A DNA stretch of 64,000 nt from Thermoanaerobaculia bacterium (GTDB taxonomy: Bacteria; Acidobacteriota; Thermoanaerobaculia; Multivoradales; Multivoraceae): the NCBI GenBank assembly GCA_022826745.1, contig JAJDUI010000006.1, positions 135,015-199,014 on the forward strand. Direction: 5' to 3'. A program made the translations under genes and the position numbers. The notes under the pieces were generated by a model that was given only the letters and a program-made list of their open reading frames with translations, was not told the origin of the DNA and searched no databases. How positions within the stretch are numbered: position 1 is the stretch's first letter; each line of letters starts with the position of its first letter. Shown piece by piece: positions 43,428 to 52,600 of this stretch.

Positions 43428-44941
43428 ACGGAAAGAAGACCGACTCCTTCTGTAGCGCCCGCGGCCCGCGACCGGGCACGGATCCCCAGGCCGACTACGC
43501 GCTCGGCGTGAACCGGCGGCAGTTCTTCGGCCTGGCGAGCACGGGCATCGGCGTCGCGGCGCTCTCTTCGCTGCTCGATCCGGGGCCTTCGTGGGCTGTT
43601 CGCAACGATGCGTCGCGGGCGTTGGGAGCCCTTCAGGGCACTCACTTCCCGGCCAGGGCGAAGCGGGTGATCTACCTGTTCCAGTCCGGTGCGCCGTCCC
43701 AGCTCGACCTCTTCGACTACAAGCCGCGCCTGGCCGAGTGGCACGGCGAGGAGCTTCCGGCGTCGGTTCGGGGTGATCAGCGGGTGACGGGCATGACGGC
43801 CAACCAGACATCGTTCCCGATCACGGCGTCGATGTTCGAGTTCGCGCGGCACGGCGAGAGCGGCGCCTGGGTCAGCGAGCTGATGCCCCGGACGGCGGAA
43901 ATCGTCGACAAGCTCTGCTTCCTCAAGGCGGTGAACACGGAGGCGATCAACCACGATCCAGGCATCACCTATCTGCAGACGGGACACCAGCAGCCGGGCC
44001 GACCGAGCCTGGGCGCCTGGCTGAGCTATGGCATCGGTTCCGAGAACAACGACCTGCCGGCCTTCATCGTGCTGATCTCCCAGGGCAGCGCCAGGCGCGA
44101 GTCCCAGGCGCTCTTTCAGCGGCTATGGGGCGCCGGCTTCCTGCCGTCGGAGCACCAGGGCGTCAACCTGCGGGCGGCGGAGGACCCGGTCCTCTACCTG
44201 TCCGACCCGCCGGGAATCGATCGTGGCATCCGGCGGCGGATGCTGGACGTCGTGGCCGAGCTCAACGAGCAGCACCACGAGGAGTTCGGCGACCCGGAGA
44301 TCGCGGCCCGGATCGCCCAGTACGAGATGGCCTACCGGATGCAGGCATCGGTGCCCGAACTCGTCGACACGTCGGGCGAGCCCCAGAGCACCTTCGACCT
44401 CTACGGCGAGGACGCGCGCACCCCGGGGACCTACGCCGCGAACTGCCTGCTGGCGCGGCGGCTGGCGGAACGCGACGTACGCTTCATCCAGCTCTACCAT
44501 CGCGGCTGGGACCAGCACGGCGATCTGCCGAGCGACATCCGCCTGCAGTGCGGCGACGTCGACCGGGCGTCGGCGGCCCTGGTCACGGACCTGGAGCAGC
44601 GGGGACTGCTGGAAGACACTCTCGTCGTCTGGGGCGGCGAGTTCGGCCGCACCGTGTACTGCCAGGGGACACTGGCCGAGGACAACTACGGCCGGGACCA
44701 CCACGGCCGCTGCTACACGGTGTGGATGGCGGGAGCCGGCATCGAACCGGGCAAGACGCACGGCGAGACGGACGACCACTGCTACAACATCGTCTCGGGC
44801 GGCGTGCACATCCACGACCTGAACGCGACGATCCTCCACCAGCTCGGGATCGACCATGAGCGCCTCGTCTACCGCTACAGTGGTCGGGACTTCCGATTGA
44901 CGGACGTCCATGGCCGGGTCGTGAAGGAGATCCTCGCGTAG
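43424..44941 (+). CDS. DUF1501 family protein (Tat-exported)
   Basis: 505 residues. A twin-arginine signal NRRQFFGLASTGIGVAALSSLL starts at about residue 30. The alkaline-phosphatase-like core includes RVIYLFQSGAPSQLDLFDYKPRLAEWHGEELP, the YLQTGHQQPGRPSLGAWLSYGIGS segment and VVWGGEFGRTVYCQG, then DNYGRDHHGRCYTVWMAGAGI and VHIHDLNATILHQLGIDHERL. Always paired with DUF1553 proteins and probably a periplasmic partner of the multi-heme protein. Catalytic role not established. Confidence 0.93.
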   Translation: MNGKKTDSFCSARGPRPGTDPQADYALGVNRRQFFGLASTGIGVAALSSLLDPGPSWAVRNDASRALGALQGTHFPARAKRVIYLFQSGAPSQLDLFDYKPRLAEWHGEELPASVRGDQRVTGMTANQTSFPITASMFEFARHGESGAWVSELMPRTAEIVDKLCFLKAVNTEAINHDPGITYLQTGHQQPGRPSLGAWLSYGIGSENNDLPAFIVLISQGSARRESQALFQRLWGAGFLPSEHQGVNLRAAEDPVLYLSDPPGIDRGIRRRMLDVVAELNEQHHEEFGDPEIAARIAQYEMAYRMQASVPELVDTSGEPQSTFDLYGEDARTPGTYAANCLLARRLAERDVRFIQLYHRGWDQHGDLPSDIRLQCGDVDRASAALVTDLEQRGLLEDTLVVWGGEFGRTVYCQGTLAEDNYGRDHHGRCYTVWMAGAGIEPGKTHGETDDHCYNIVSGGVHIHDLNATILHQLGIDHERLVYRYSGRDFRLTDVHGRVVKEILA

Positions 44942-45006
44942 CGGGGCCGGTCACCTGCCTTGCATCGCGTCGTGCCGGCGGCGTCCACGCTCAGAGGAGG
45001 AATCGA

Positions 45007-45423
45007 ATGAACTGGGGTAGAGCAATCGGTGCCGGTCTGGCGGCTGGTTTCGTTCAGAACATCGCCAACTTCGTCATGCACGGCCTGGTGCTTGGCGGCA
45101 TGTACCTGGATCAGCCCGCGTTCGTGCAGGAACCGGAGAACATGGCGATGCAGATCGTGTGGTTCCTGGTGATCGCGCTTGTCCTGGGCGTGGTGGCGAG
45201 TCTGCTGTTCGCGTCGAGCCGGCAGTCCTGGCAGCCGGGCGTGAAGGGCGGACTCCACTTCGGCGTGCTGCTGGGGGCGGTCGTCGGCTTTCAGCAGTTC
45301 TACCTGACGCTGGTGGTCAACGACTTCCCGTACCACGTCGCCTGGTTGTGGCTCGCGGTGGACGTCATCTCCTTCGGCATCGGCGGCATGGTGCTGGGCG
45401 CCGTCTACAAGCGGGCGGAGTAG
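45007..45423 (+). CDS. Four-helix membrane protein of unknown function
   Basis: 138 residues, four predicted helices at about 5-30 (IGAGLAAGFVQNIANFVMHGLVLGGMY), 47-66, 77-100 and 108-130. It starts right after a strong Shine-Dalgarno GAGGAGG (about nine bases from ATG). Amphipathic polar residues (Gln, Asn, His) sit inside the first helix. Resembles short conserved membrane proteins of the DUF1761 type in size and layout, but I cannot assign it. Upstream of, but separated by 162 bases from, the ammonium transporter. Confidence 0.7.
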   Translation: MNWGRAIGAGLAAGFVQNIANFVMHGLVLGGMYLDQPAFVQEPENMAMQIVWFLVIALVLGVVASLLFASSRQSWQPGVKGGLHFGVLLGAVVGFQQFYLTLVVNDFPYHVAWLWLAVDVISFGIGGMVLGAVYKRAE

Positions 45424-45457
45424 CGCCGGCGGTCCAGGGCCTTCTGGGGACTGCCGC

Positions 45458-45463
45458 TACAAT
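45458..45463 (+). promoter_or_regulatory. Candidate -10 TACAAT before the ammonium transporter
   Basis: TACAAT (5/6) about 120 bases before the amt ATG; no good -35 at 16-18 bases upstream. The leader that follows has a CCTC-rich stem near 45540-45565. No sigma54-type GG-N10-GC site was recognised. Confidence 0.3.
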
Positions 45464-45585
45464 GCTCATGTCCCGAGCGCGGTCCTGGCGTTCCGCCTTG
45501 GGTCGGTCAGCGAAGAACCTGGTCACGCGTCGTCGACGCCCTCGCAAGAGGGGGCGGGGCCTCCACCACTAGCCGGAGGAAACGA

Positions 45586-46992
45586 ATGAAGCCCCAGTTC
45601 GAGCCGCTCTTGTCACGATCGATCGTTCTCAAGGTAGTTCTCGCTGGCGTTGGACTGCTGTTCGTGGCGTCCGCTGCCGGCGCCCAGGTGTCCGGGGAGG
45701 TCGCCTACGTCTTCAATACGTACGCCTTCCTGGTCTGGGGCGCGTTCATCATGTGGATGTGCGCCGGCTTCACCATGCTCGAGGCGGGCTCCGTGCGGAC
45801 GAAGAACGCCTCCGTCATCTGCATGAAGAACATCGGCCTGTACTCGATCGCGGGGATCGCGTACTACGCGATCGGCTACAACCTGATGTATGTCGATGTG
45901 AGCGGCTGGATCGGTTCGGTTTCGCTCTTCTTCGAAGCGTCGGCGGACGAGATGGCCTTCCTCGGCGGCGACGCCGACAAGGCGGCCGCCGTCGTTGGAA
46001 GCGGCTACTCCGAGATGTCGAGCTGGTTCTTCCAGATGACGTTCGTGGCCACGACGGCCTCGATCGTGTCGGGGGCTCTCGCCGAGCGGGTCAAGCTCTG
46101 GTCCTTCCTCATCTTCACGGCCGTGCTGACCGCGGTTCTGTACCCGATCGTCGGGGCCTGGACCTGGGGCGGCGGCTGGCTGGCCGAGCGCGGTTTCCAG
46201 GACTTCGCCGGTTCGACGATCGTCCACTCGACCGGTGGATGGGCGGCGCTGGCCGGCATCATCATGGTCGGCGCGAGGCGCGGCAAGTTCCGCGACGACG
46301 GCAGCGTCAAGGCAACGCCGCCTTCCAATGTGCCGATCGTCACGCTCGGGGTCTTCATCCTCTGGATGGGCTGGTTCGGGTTCAACGGCGGCTCGCAGCT
46401 TGCGCTGGGCGGCGCCAGCGATGCCACGGCGATGGGCAACCTGCTGATCAACACGAACCTCGGCGCCGCGGCTGGCGTCGTCGCGGCCCTCGTCCTGTCA
46501 CGGCCGCTGCTGGGCCGGGTCGACCTCCTGGCCGTGCTCAACGGCGCTCTGGGCGGACTGGTCGGCGTGACCGCCGGGCCGGACCTGGTGGGCCACCACT
46601 GGGCGCTCTTGATCGGCGCCATCGGCGGCGTGGTCACGGTCGCCGGCATGAAGCTGCTCGAGCGGATGAAGCTGGACGACGTCGTCGGCGCCGTTCCGGT
46701 TCACCTGTTCGCCGGCATCTGGGGCACCCTCGCCGTCTGCATCGCGGCCGGCGGCAGCTTCGTGCCGCAGGTCATCGGCATCGTCGTGATCGGCGTCTTC
46801 GTCTTCGGGGTTTCCCTGCTCGTGTGGTGGGTGCTCGAGAAGACGATCGGCGTCCGGGTTTCGCCGGAAGTCGAGGAACTCGGTCAGGACATGACCGAAC
46901 TGGGCATCGAGTCCTACCCCGAGTTCATCCTGATGCCCGACGAGGACGACATGCAGGCGGCCAAGGCGGCGCAGGACCAGGCAAGGAGCTGA
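45586..46992 (+). CDS. amt: Ammonium transporter (Amt family)
   Basis: 468 residues with an N-terminal signal-like segment and eleven helices. The pore's twin histidines are in STIVHSTGGWAAL and VPVHLFAGIWGT. The external recruitment region has MWMCAGFTMLEAGSVRTKNASVICMKN. The signature LGVFILWMGWFGFNGGSQLALG and NTNLGAAAGVV are present. Conducts ammonium uptake for nitrogen nutrition. A PII gene (glnK) usually follows amt but is absent here; the next gene is an amidohydrolase. CCGGAGGAAACGA precedes the ATG. Confidence 0.95.
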   Translation: MKPQFEPLLSRSIVLKVVLAGVGLLFVASAAGAQVSGEVAYVFNTYAFLVWGAFIMWMCAGFTMLEAGSVRTKNASVICMKNIGLYSIAGIAYYAIGYNLMYVDVSGWIGSVSLFFEASADEMAFLGGDADKAAAVVGSGYSEMSSWFFQMTFVATTASIVSGALAERVKLWSFLIFTAVLTAVLYPIVGAWTWGGGWLAERGFQDFAGSTIVHSTGGWAALAGIIMVGARRGKFRDDGSVKATPPSNVPIVTLGVFILWMGWFGFNGGSQLALGGASDATAMGNLLINTNLGAAAGVVAALVLSRPLLGRVDLLAVLNGALGGLVGVTAGPDLVGHHWALLIGAIGGVVTVAGMKLLERMKLDDVVGAVPVHLFAGIWGTLAVCIAAGGSFVPQVIGIVVIGVFVFGVSLLVWWVLEKTIGVRVSPEVEELGQDMTELGIESYPEFILMPDEDDMQAAKAAQDQARS

Positions 46993-47016
46993 GTCGGCCG
47001 CCAGAGGCCGATGGTG

Positions 47017-47022
47017 TAGCTT
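47017..47022 (+). promoter_or_regulatory. -10-like TAGCTT, 6 bases before GTG 47029
   Basis: GTG-TAGCTT-CGCCAG-GTG; the context GTGTAGCTTCGCC closely resembles the actC -10 (GTGTTAGCTTCCGC). Suggests a leaderless start of the amidohydrolase. Confidence 0.4.
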
Positions 47023-47028
47023 CGCCAG

Positions 47029-48117
47029 GTGTTCGCCAGGACGGCCGGGCCGGGGATCGGAGCGCCGCTGCTCGTCGCGGCGTGGCTGGTCACGGCGTCG
47101 GCCGGCTGGGCGGAGTCGAACGAACCGAAGTTCCACGACGTCCACTTCCACCTGACGAACTACGTCCAGCGGGGCATCACGCTGAGCGAGTTCCTCGAGA
47201 TCGCGACGAACGACGCCGGGCGCACGGCGGTGTTCGGCATCCCGCTGCAGCAGAAGTGGGACTACTTTGAGTCGGGCGACCGCGCGCCGGACTACTACCT
47301 GCACTCGGATTCGGCGCTGTACTACTACTCCTTCGTCGATGCGATCATCGCCGAGGAGTACCAGCAGTTGCCGCCCGAGGACCAGGCGCGCTTCGACCCG
47401 ATGATCACGGGCTTCAACCCGACGGACATGTATGCCGCGGACCACATCCGCCGCGTGCTGGAGCACTACCCCGGCGTCTTCTCCGGCATCGGGGAGTTCT
47501 CGATCCACAAGGAGTTCGTGACCTCGAAGATCCTCGGCCATACCGCGAGTTTGCGGAATCCGGCGCTCGACCGCGTGCTCGACTTCGCCGCCGAAGTGGG
47601 CCTCGTGGTGATCTTCCACAACGACATCGACGTCGTGCTGCCCACGGAGGCGCACGAGCCGGTGCACCTGGAGCCCGTGCGGGAGTTCTTCCGGGCCCAT
47701 CCCGACGTCACGATCATCTGGGCCCATACCGGCCTGGGCCGGTTCGTGGCGCCCGCCGCGGACCATGTGGAACTGCTCGACGCCCTGCTCTCCGACGAGA
47801 CGTTCTCCCATGTGCACTGCGACCTGTCCTGGGACGAAGTGGCGAAGTACATCGTGCGCGACGAAGCCTCACTCGAAGCCTGGACCGCGCTGCTCGAACG
47901 CCATCCCGACCGTTTTCTGTTCGGGACGGATTCCGTTGCGCCGGGCGGCCGGGACAGCTACCTCAAAACGTGGCACGACTACGCGCCGCTCTGGGACAGG
48001 CTCGGCGAATCGACGCTACAGGCGATCACGATCGGCAACTACGAGCGCGTCTTCGACGAGGCGAACCGCAAGGTGCGGGCGTGGGAGGAGCGAATGCTGA
48101 AGAGGAGACCGGAATGA
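47029..48117 (+). CDS. Exported amidohydrolase-family metal-dependent hydrolase
   Basis: 362 residues, signal peptide (LLVAAWLVTASAGWA/ES). Metal ligands of the amidohydrolase-2 fold: HxH in FHDVHFHLTNY, a Lys/His region GIGEFSIHKEF, H in VIFHNDIDV and IIWAHTGLGRF, and Asp in FLFGTDSVAPGG. Similar to TIM-barrel hydrolases/decarboxylases acting on cyclic or carboxylated substrates. GTG start. Its stop overlaps the ATG of the CmcJ-like gene (ATGA), so the two are translationally coupled and may act on one pathway. Confidence 0.82.
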   Translation: MFARTAGPGIGAPLLVAAWLVTASAGWAESNEPKFHDVHFHLTNYVQRGITLSEFLEIATNDAGRTAVFGIPLQQKWDYFESGDRAPDYYLHSDSALYYYSFVDAIIAEEYQQLPPEDQARFDPMITGFNPTDMYAADHIRRVLEHYPGVFSGIGEFSIHKEFVTSKILGHTASLRNPALDRVLDFAAEVGLVVIFHNDIDVVLPTEAHEPVHLEPVREFFRAHPDVTIIWAHTGLGRFVAPAADHVELLDALLSDETFSHVHCDLSWDEVAKYIVRDEASLEAWTALLERHPDRFLFGTDSVAPGGRDSYLKTWHDYAPLWDRLGESTLQAITIGNYERVFDEANRKVRAWEERMLKRRPE

Positions 48118-49376
48118 GTGCGAATCACGTTGCGACGGCTACGGAAACGGGCGCGCCGGCCTACGTGCCGCCCCTGCAGCTCACCAAGGGGCAGCCGCCG
48201 CCCGTGGCGGCGAACGGAGGCCTGTCCTACATGTCGTTCGACCGGGACGGGGATGCGGGAACCGCCGCGGCGACCGAGGCGACCTTCCGCCAGGTTGCCG
48301 AGGGGCACGAGAAGGCGTTCGCCGACATGCTGGACGACGCTCCTCCCGGGCCGATCGAGACGAAGTGGGGCCCCGGCTTTCGTCGCTACAGGGAGTGCCT
48401 CGAGTACATTCGGGCGAACAACATCGAAGCGCCTGAAGGCGGTCTCGCGCTGCCGCTGCGCTACTCCGTCCGCGAGGAGCCGTCGTACTCGATCGTCTCG
48501 TCCAACGCCCTCTGGCGGGACCCGGCGCGACGGGCCGACGCGGAGGCGCTGCGCCGGTACGAACGGGACATCGCGCGGGGATGCCTGTACTTCCCCCACG
48601 TGATGCGCGACGCGCGACGAATCGAGGAGGTCTACCCGGGGCTCAAGCCCGACAGCGCCGAGTGCATGGACCGGCTTGGCCTCTCGCTGGGGCACTGCGA
48701 GTCGACGTGCGAGAACTTCTACGACGCGGCGGAGGTGGAGCGCGTGTTCTACCCGGAGGTGGAGAAGCTCCTGCTCGAGTTCTTCCCGGACGCGACGGAC
48801 GCCTTCGTGTACAACCACGACGTGTTCGACAAGGACTATCAGGGAGACCGCACCGAGGACCAGGACAACAAGAACCCCGGCGTGAATGCCAACTACGCAA
48901 ACCTCGTGCACAACGATCTGAACGACAACAGCGGCCGCGTACGCTGCCGCGAGCTGCTCACCAGGAACCTGCGGAACTTCGGCCGCGAGCAGCACTACAC
49001 CGAAGAGCAGGCGGACGCGAAGATGTCGAGGCGCTTCATGTCGATCAATCTCGCCAAGCCGATGGAGACCGTGCGCCAGAATCCCTTCGTTCTCTGCGCC
49101 TGGCCTTCTTTCGCCGACCAGCCGTACATCACGAACTACCGGATCTACGACGACCGCGTCGGCGAGACCACCCGCTTCACCTACCGCCCGCACCACGAGT
49201 GGTACTGGTTTCCCCAGCAGACGCCCACCGAGGTCTCGATGCTCAAGTGCTACGACTCGGTCACCGATGGCTCCGTCTCGCGCTGGTCCTTCCACACTGC
49301 CTGCATCGACCCGACCGCGCCCGACGATGCGCCCTGCCGGAGGAACGTCGTGGTGCGCTCGTACGTGTTTTTCTAG
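48114..49376 (+). CDS. CmcJ/NvfI-family oxidoreductase-like protein
   Basis: 420 residues. The layout matches CmcJ/NvfI-type non-heme iron oxygenase-like proteins of secondary metabolism: FVYNHDVFDKD, the VHNDLNDNSGRVR segment (putative metal His and Asp), INLAKPMETVRQNPFVLCAW, and the C-terminal HHEWYWFPQQTPTEVSMLKCYDS with RWSFHTACIDPTAP. Members include a cephalosporin methoxylation protein and fungal isomerases. It lacks a signal peptide, unlike the amidohydrolase it is coupled to. ATG 48114 overlaps the previous stop. Confidence 0.7.
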   Translation: MSANHVATATETGAPAYVPPLQLTKGQPPPVAANGGLSYMSFDRDGDAGTAAATEATFRQVAEGHEKAFADMLDDAPPGPIETKWGPGFRRYRECLEYIRANNIEAPEGGLALPLRYSVREEPSYSIVSSNALWRDPARRADAEALRRYERDIARGCLYFPHVMRDARRIEEVYPGLKPDSAECMDRLGLSLGHCESTCENFYDAAEVERVFYPEVEKLLLEFFPDATDAFVYNHDVFDKDYQGDRTEDQDNKNPGVNANYANLVHNDLNDNSGRVRCRELLTRNLRNFGREQHYTEEQADAKMSRRFMSINLAKPMETVRQNPFVLCAWPSFADQPYITNYRIYDDRVGETTRFTYRPHHEWYWFPQQTPTEVSMLKCYDSVTDGSVSRWSFHTACIDPTAPDDAPCRRNVVVRSYVFF

Positions 49377-49407
49377 AGAGCTTCGCGACAGAAACGACAC
49401 GAAGTGA

Positions 49408-49644
49408 GTTGCCGTCCGTGCGCTCTCTGACGGGCGAACGGACTGCGTCACCGGTGTCCACGCGGATGTCGGCGGCGGCCTCTCGGAAGGCGTGCTGCTC
49501 TGGATATGGTCGAAGGCCTGGTCGGCTGGCCTTGCCTTCCGGCTCTCGATCGTCGAGCTGCTGAAGCCGCTTTCTCGCACGCCTAGAATCTCAGAAAACT
49601 CACGCCAGCACCGCAATAATCGCGCAACTATCGCGTTACTGTGA
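49408..49644 (+). pseudogene. Decayed fragment similar to DUF2235 (T6SS phospholipase-like) hydrolase
   Basis: The 280-base gap after the CmcJ-like gene holds an open stretch without a proper start. It reads ...CVTGVHADVGGGLSEG, then VLLWIWSKAWSAGLAFRLS. DUF2235 proteins have GVHSDVGGGYPE followed by LSDIALxWMxxKAxxAGLxF, so order and spacing fit with a short deletion. The stretch is bounded by TGA (49405-49407 and 49642-49644). It looks like a relic of a lost gene; the match is from memory and short. Confidence 0.35.
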
Positions 49645-49656
49645 TACACGACTTGC

Positions 49657-52600
49657 GTGAAGCTTGCTGGCTGCATTGTGTGCCTTCTGGCGTTGACCGC
49701 TTCAGCAGCAGCGGCGGATCAGGGTCCGGACTACACGGACTGCGTGCCGTCGTCGCCGCAACTGACGTTCGAGCCCGGATACGCGGTGAGCATGTGCTTC
49801 GAGTACGAACGGGGCGGCGAGTGGGTCCAGGCGGACGCGGCCGACTTCGGGCTCGGCTCGCGACGGTCGGGCCTGCTCTGGTTCTTCGAGGCGGACAATG
49901 CCGAGGTGCTGGTCAAGGTGCTGGACGGGTGTGCCGTCAACGGCCATCGCTGGGTGTTCGCCGCGCCGGTGACGACGCTCGCCTTCAACTTGTGGGTCGA
50001 GGAGACGGCGACCGGAAACTCGTGGGTACACCGGAACCCGCGCGGCGGCCGGACCGCGACGACAGAGAGCGATCTGACGGCCTTCCCGTGCGGTCCGGCG
50101 GCGGCTTCAGCCGCCCCGGAGCGCGCCGGCGCCTCGTTGCCGCGGCCGACGACCGACATCGCGCAGACCGGCGCCGGGGGAACCCCGGACTGCGAACCCG
50201 AGCCCGTGACGACCCTCGCCGGCTTCACGGTCAGCATGTGCGTCGAACACGAGAGGGACGGCGAAGTGGTGGTGACGCGGGCGCGGGACTATGGCCTGAA
50301 CTCCCGGCAGTCCGCCCTCCTGTACTTCTTCGAGCGCGACAACGCGGAGGTGCTGGTCAAGGTGCTGGACGGGTGCGCCCTCAACGGCCACCGCTGGGTG
50401 TTCGTCGCGCCGGTGACCACCCTCGCGTTCAACCTGTCGATCGACCCGCCCGGCGGCGGCGCGTCCTGGACGCATACGAACAGCCTCGACCGGACCGCGT
50501 CGGCCAGAAGCGACCTCGAGGCGTTTGACTGTGCCGACGACGAGCAGCCGGGAGGCCCCGACTCTCTCGCTGGCCAGGTCGTGGGCTACCGGGGCGCCTG
50601 GTCGGACGTCGAGGCGATTCTGACCGCGAAGGGCGTCCTCCGGGTCGCGACCCCCAACGCCTTCGGCCGCTTCCGGTTCGACAACCTGGCTGCCGGCGAG
50701 TACGCCGTCAAGGTGTACGCGAACGGCCATCGCGCGACGCCTGCACGCCTGATCGACGTTCCCTACGACGGCCGCATGGAGTTGTTCGACCTGACGCCGA
50801 TTCCCACGGACCCGTTCGTCTTCCACTGGGAAGAGGACCAGAGCACCGCGGGCACCGAGTACTCGGCGGCCGTCAACCGGCCGCACGTGATCGAGTTCGA
50901 GGGCGAGGCGGTCACTGTGGCCGACAACTCGTCGGCGAACGTCCTGGCCCACGACTACAACATGCTGCTGGTGGATTCCGACGAGGCTTCGTGGTCGCAG
51001 GAGCACGCCTGGCGGCTGTTGACGACGATGCGTTCCATACCGCAGGAGACGAGGGATCCGTACGACGCTCAGTCGCTGGCCGCTTCGCAGTGGCTGCTGA
51101 CGCCCAGGCACCTGGAGGGCGACATCGAGGTGAGGACGGACGGGCCTTCCCCGGTCGTCCTGATCTCCGAGGCCGCCTTCGTGAACGCGAATCCCCGCGT
51201 GGCGACCGTCGACGGCAAGCGGGGAATCTGGTTCTCGAAGCGACTGCACCACGCCCTGGTGCGGTACGTGACGGATGATGGCCGCGACGTCGAGGCCTAC
51301 GAGAGGATCTTCGAGGAACGCTACGGCGTCACGACGGAGCCACACGACTACGCCGCCCTGACGCAGTGGACCACCGGCGAGGGCGCCGGCCGTTTCCAGC
51401 CGTTCCACGCGGAGGAGATCGTCACGCTGCTCAACATGTTCGAGGAGTTCCCGAGCGGCATGCACAAGACGCCGGGTCTCACTCACCTCGTTCGGCGGCT
51501 CGATGGCACGCCTCATCCCCTGTACCCGGGAGCACCGGCCGTAGCCTGGCCGGACGCCGGCTACATCGAGTTCATGGACGTTGCCTTCCTGTCGAGCGCC
51601 ATCGACGGCATCCACCGCCTGATCATTCACGAGAAGGCGCACTTCCTCTGGGCACACGTCTTCGACCAACGGACCCGCGAGGACTGGATCGAACTCGGCG
51701 GCTGGTACGAGGACCCCACGCAGCCGTCGGGCTGGTCCACGACCAAGACGACGGAGTTCGCCTCCGCGTACGCCCACCTGCTTAACCCGAACGAGGACAT
51801 GGCCGAGTCCATCGCCTACTTCATCATCACGCCGGACAAGCTGAGGTCCCGGTCTGTCGCCAAGTACGAGTTCGTGCGGGACCGGATCATGCAGGGGAAC
51901 CTGTATCTCTCCCGGATCCGGGAGGACCTGACCTTCCAGGTGTACAACCTGTTTCCGGACTACGTGTTCCCGGGCAAGGTCCGCCGCGTCGACATCAGCG
52001 TGACGGGCGGAGCCGAGCAGGACAAGGAGTTCCGCATCGAGATCGAGCTGCATGCGCTCGACCGGGATCTGGAGGGCGCCGCCTCAGCGTTCTCCCGAGT
52101 GTTCAGCAGTGCCGGTACGTACTTCGATCTGTGGCTCCACCCCGTGGACGGGCAGGGCAGGAGAATCGAGCTGGGCACCGTTCTCGTGGGCACGCAGAAG
52201 CTGAGCAGGTACAGCAAGGCGGGGTACTGGCGTCCGGGCCAACTCAAGATCAGCGACCGGGTCGGCAACAAGCGCTTCCAGAGAGGCGACGACTTCGGAT
52301 GGAAGCTCTATCTCGACAACTTCCTCGAGGACTGGACGCCGCCGGAGTACGTTCCCCGGACCGCCCGTCTCGACAGGGGCCCGGAAAGGGTCGTGGAAGG
52401 CCGCGTCGTCCAGTCGATCGAAGCGACCTGGGAGGTGAGTGAGAACAACCTCATGCGGGAGGGCTGGCCCTGCCATGCATCCATCAACGACGAGATTCTC
52501 TCGACGTATGCGCTGGGTGAGTATGGGCCTTTCGAGTCCGCCGGGAACCTGTGCCGGGCGCGCTTTCTCATGCCGGATTACATGCCGTCTTCGACGTACT

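Noticed and set aside
45424-45585. Sigma54/NtrC promoter for amt
   Set aside because: TGGCGTTCCGCCTTGG near 45487-45502 has GG-N-GG rather than the GG-N10-GC spacing of a sigma54 site.
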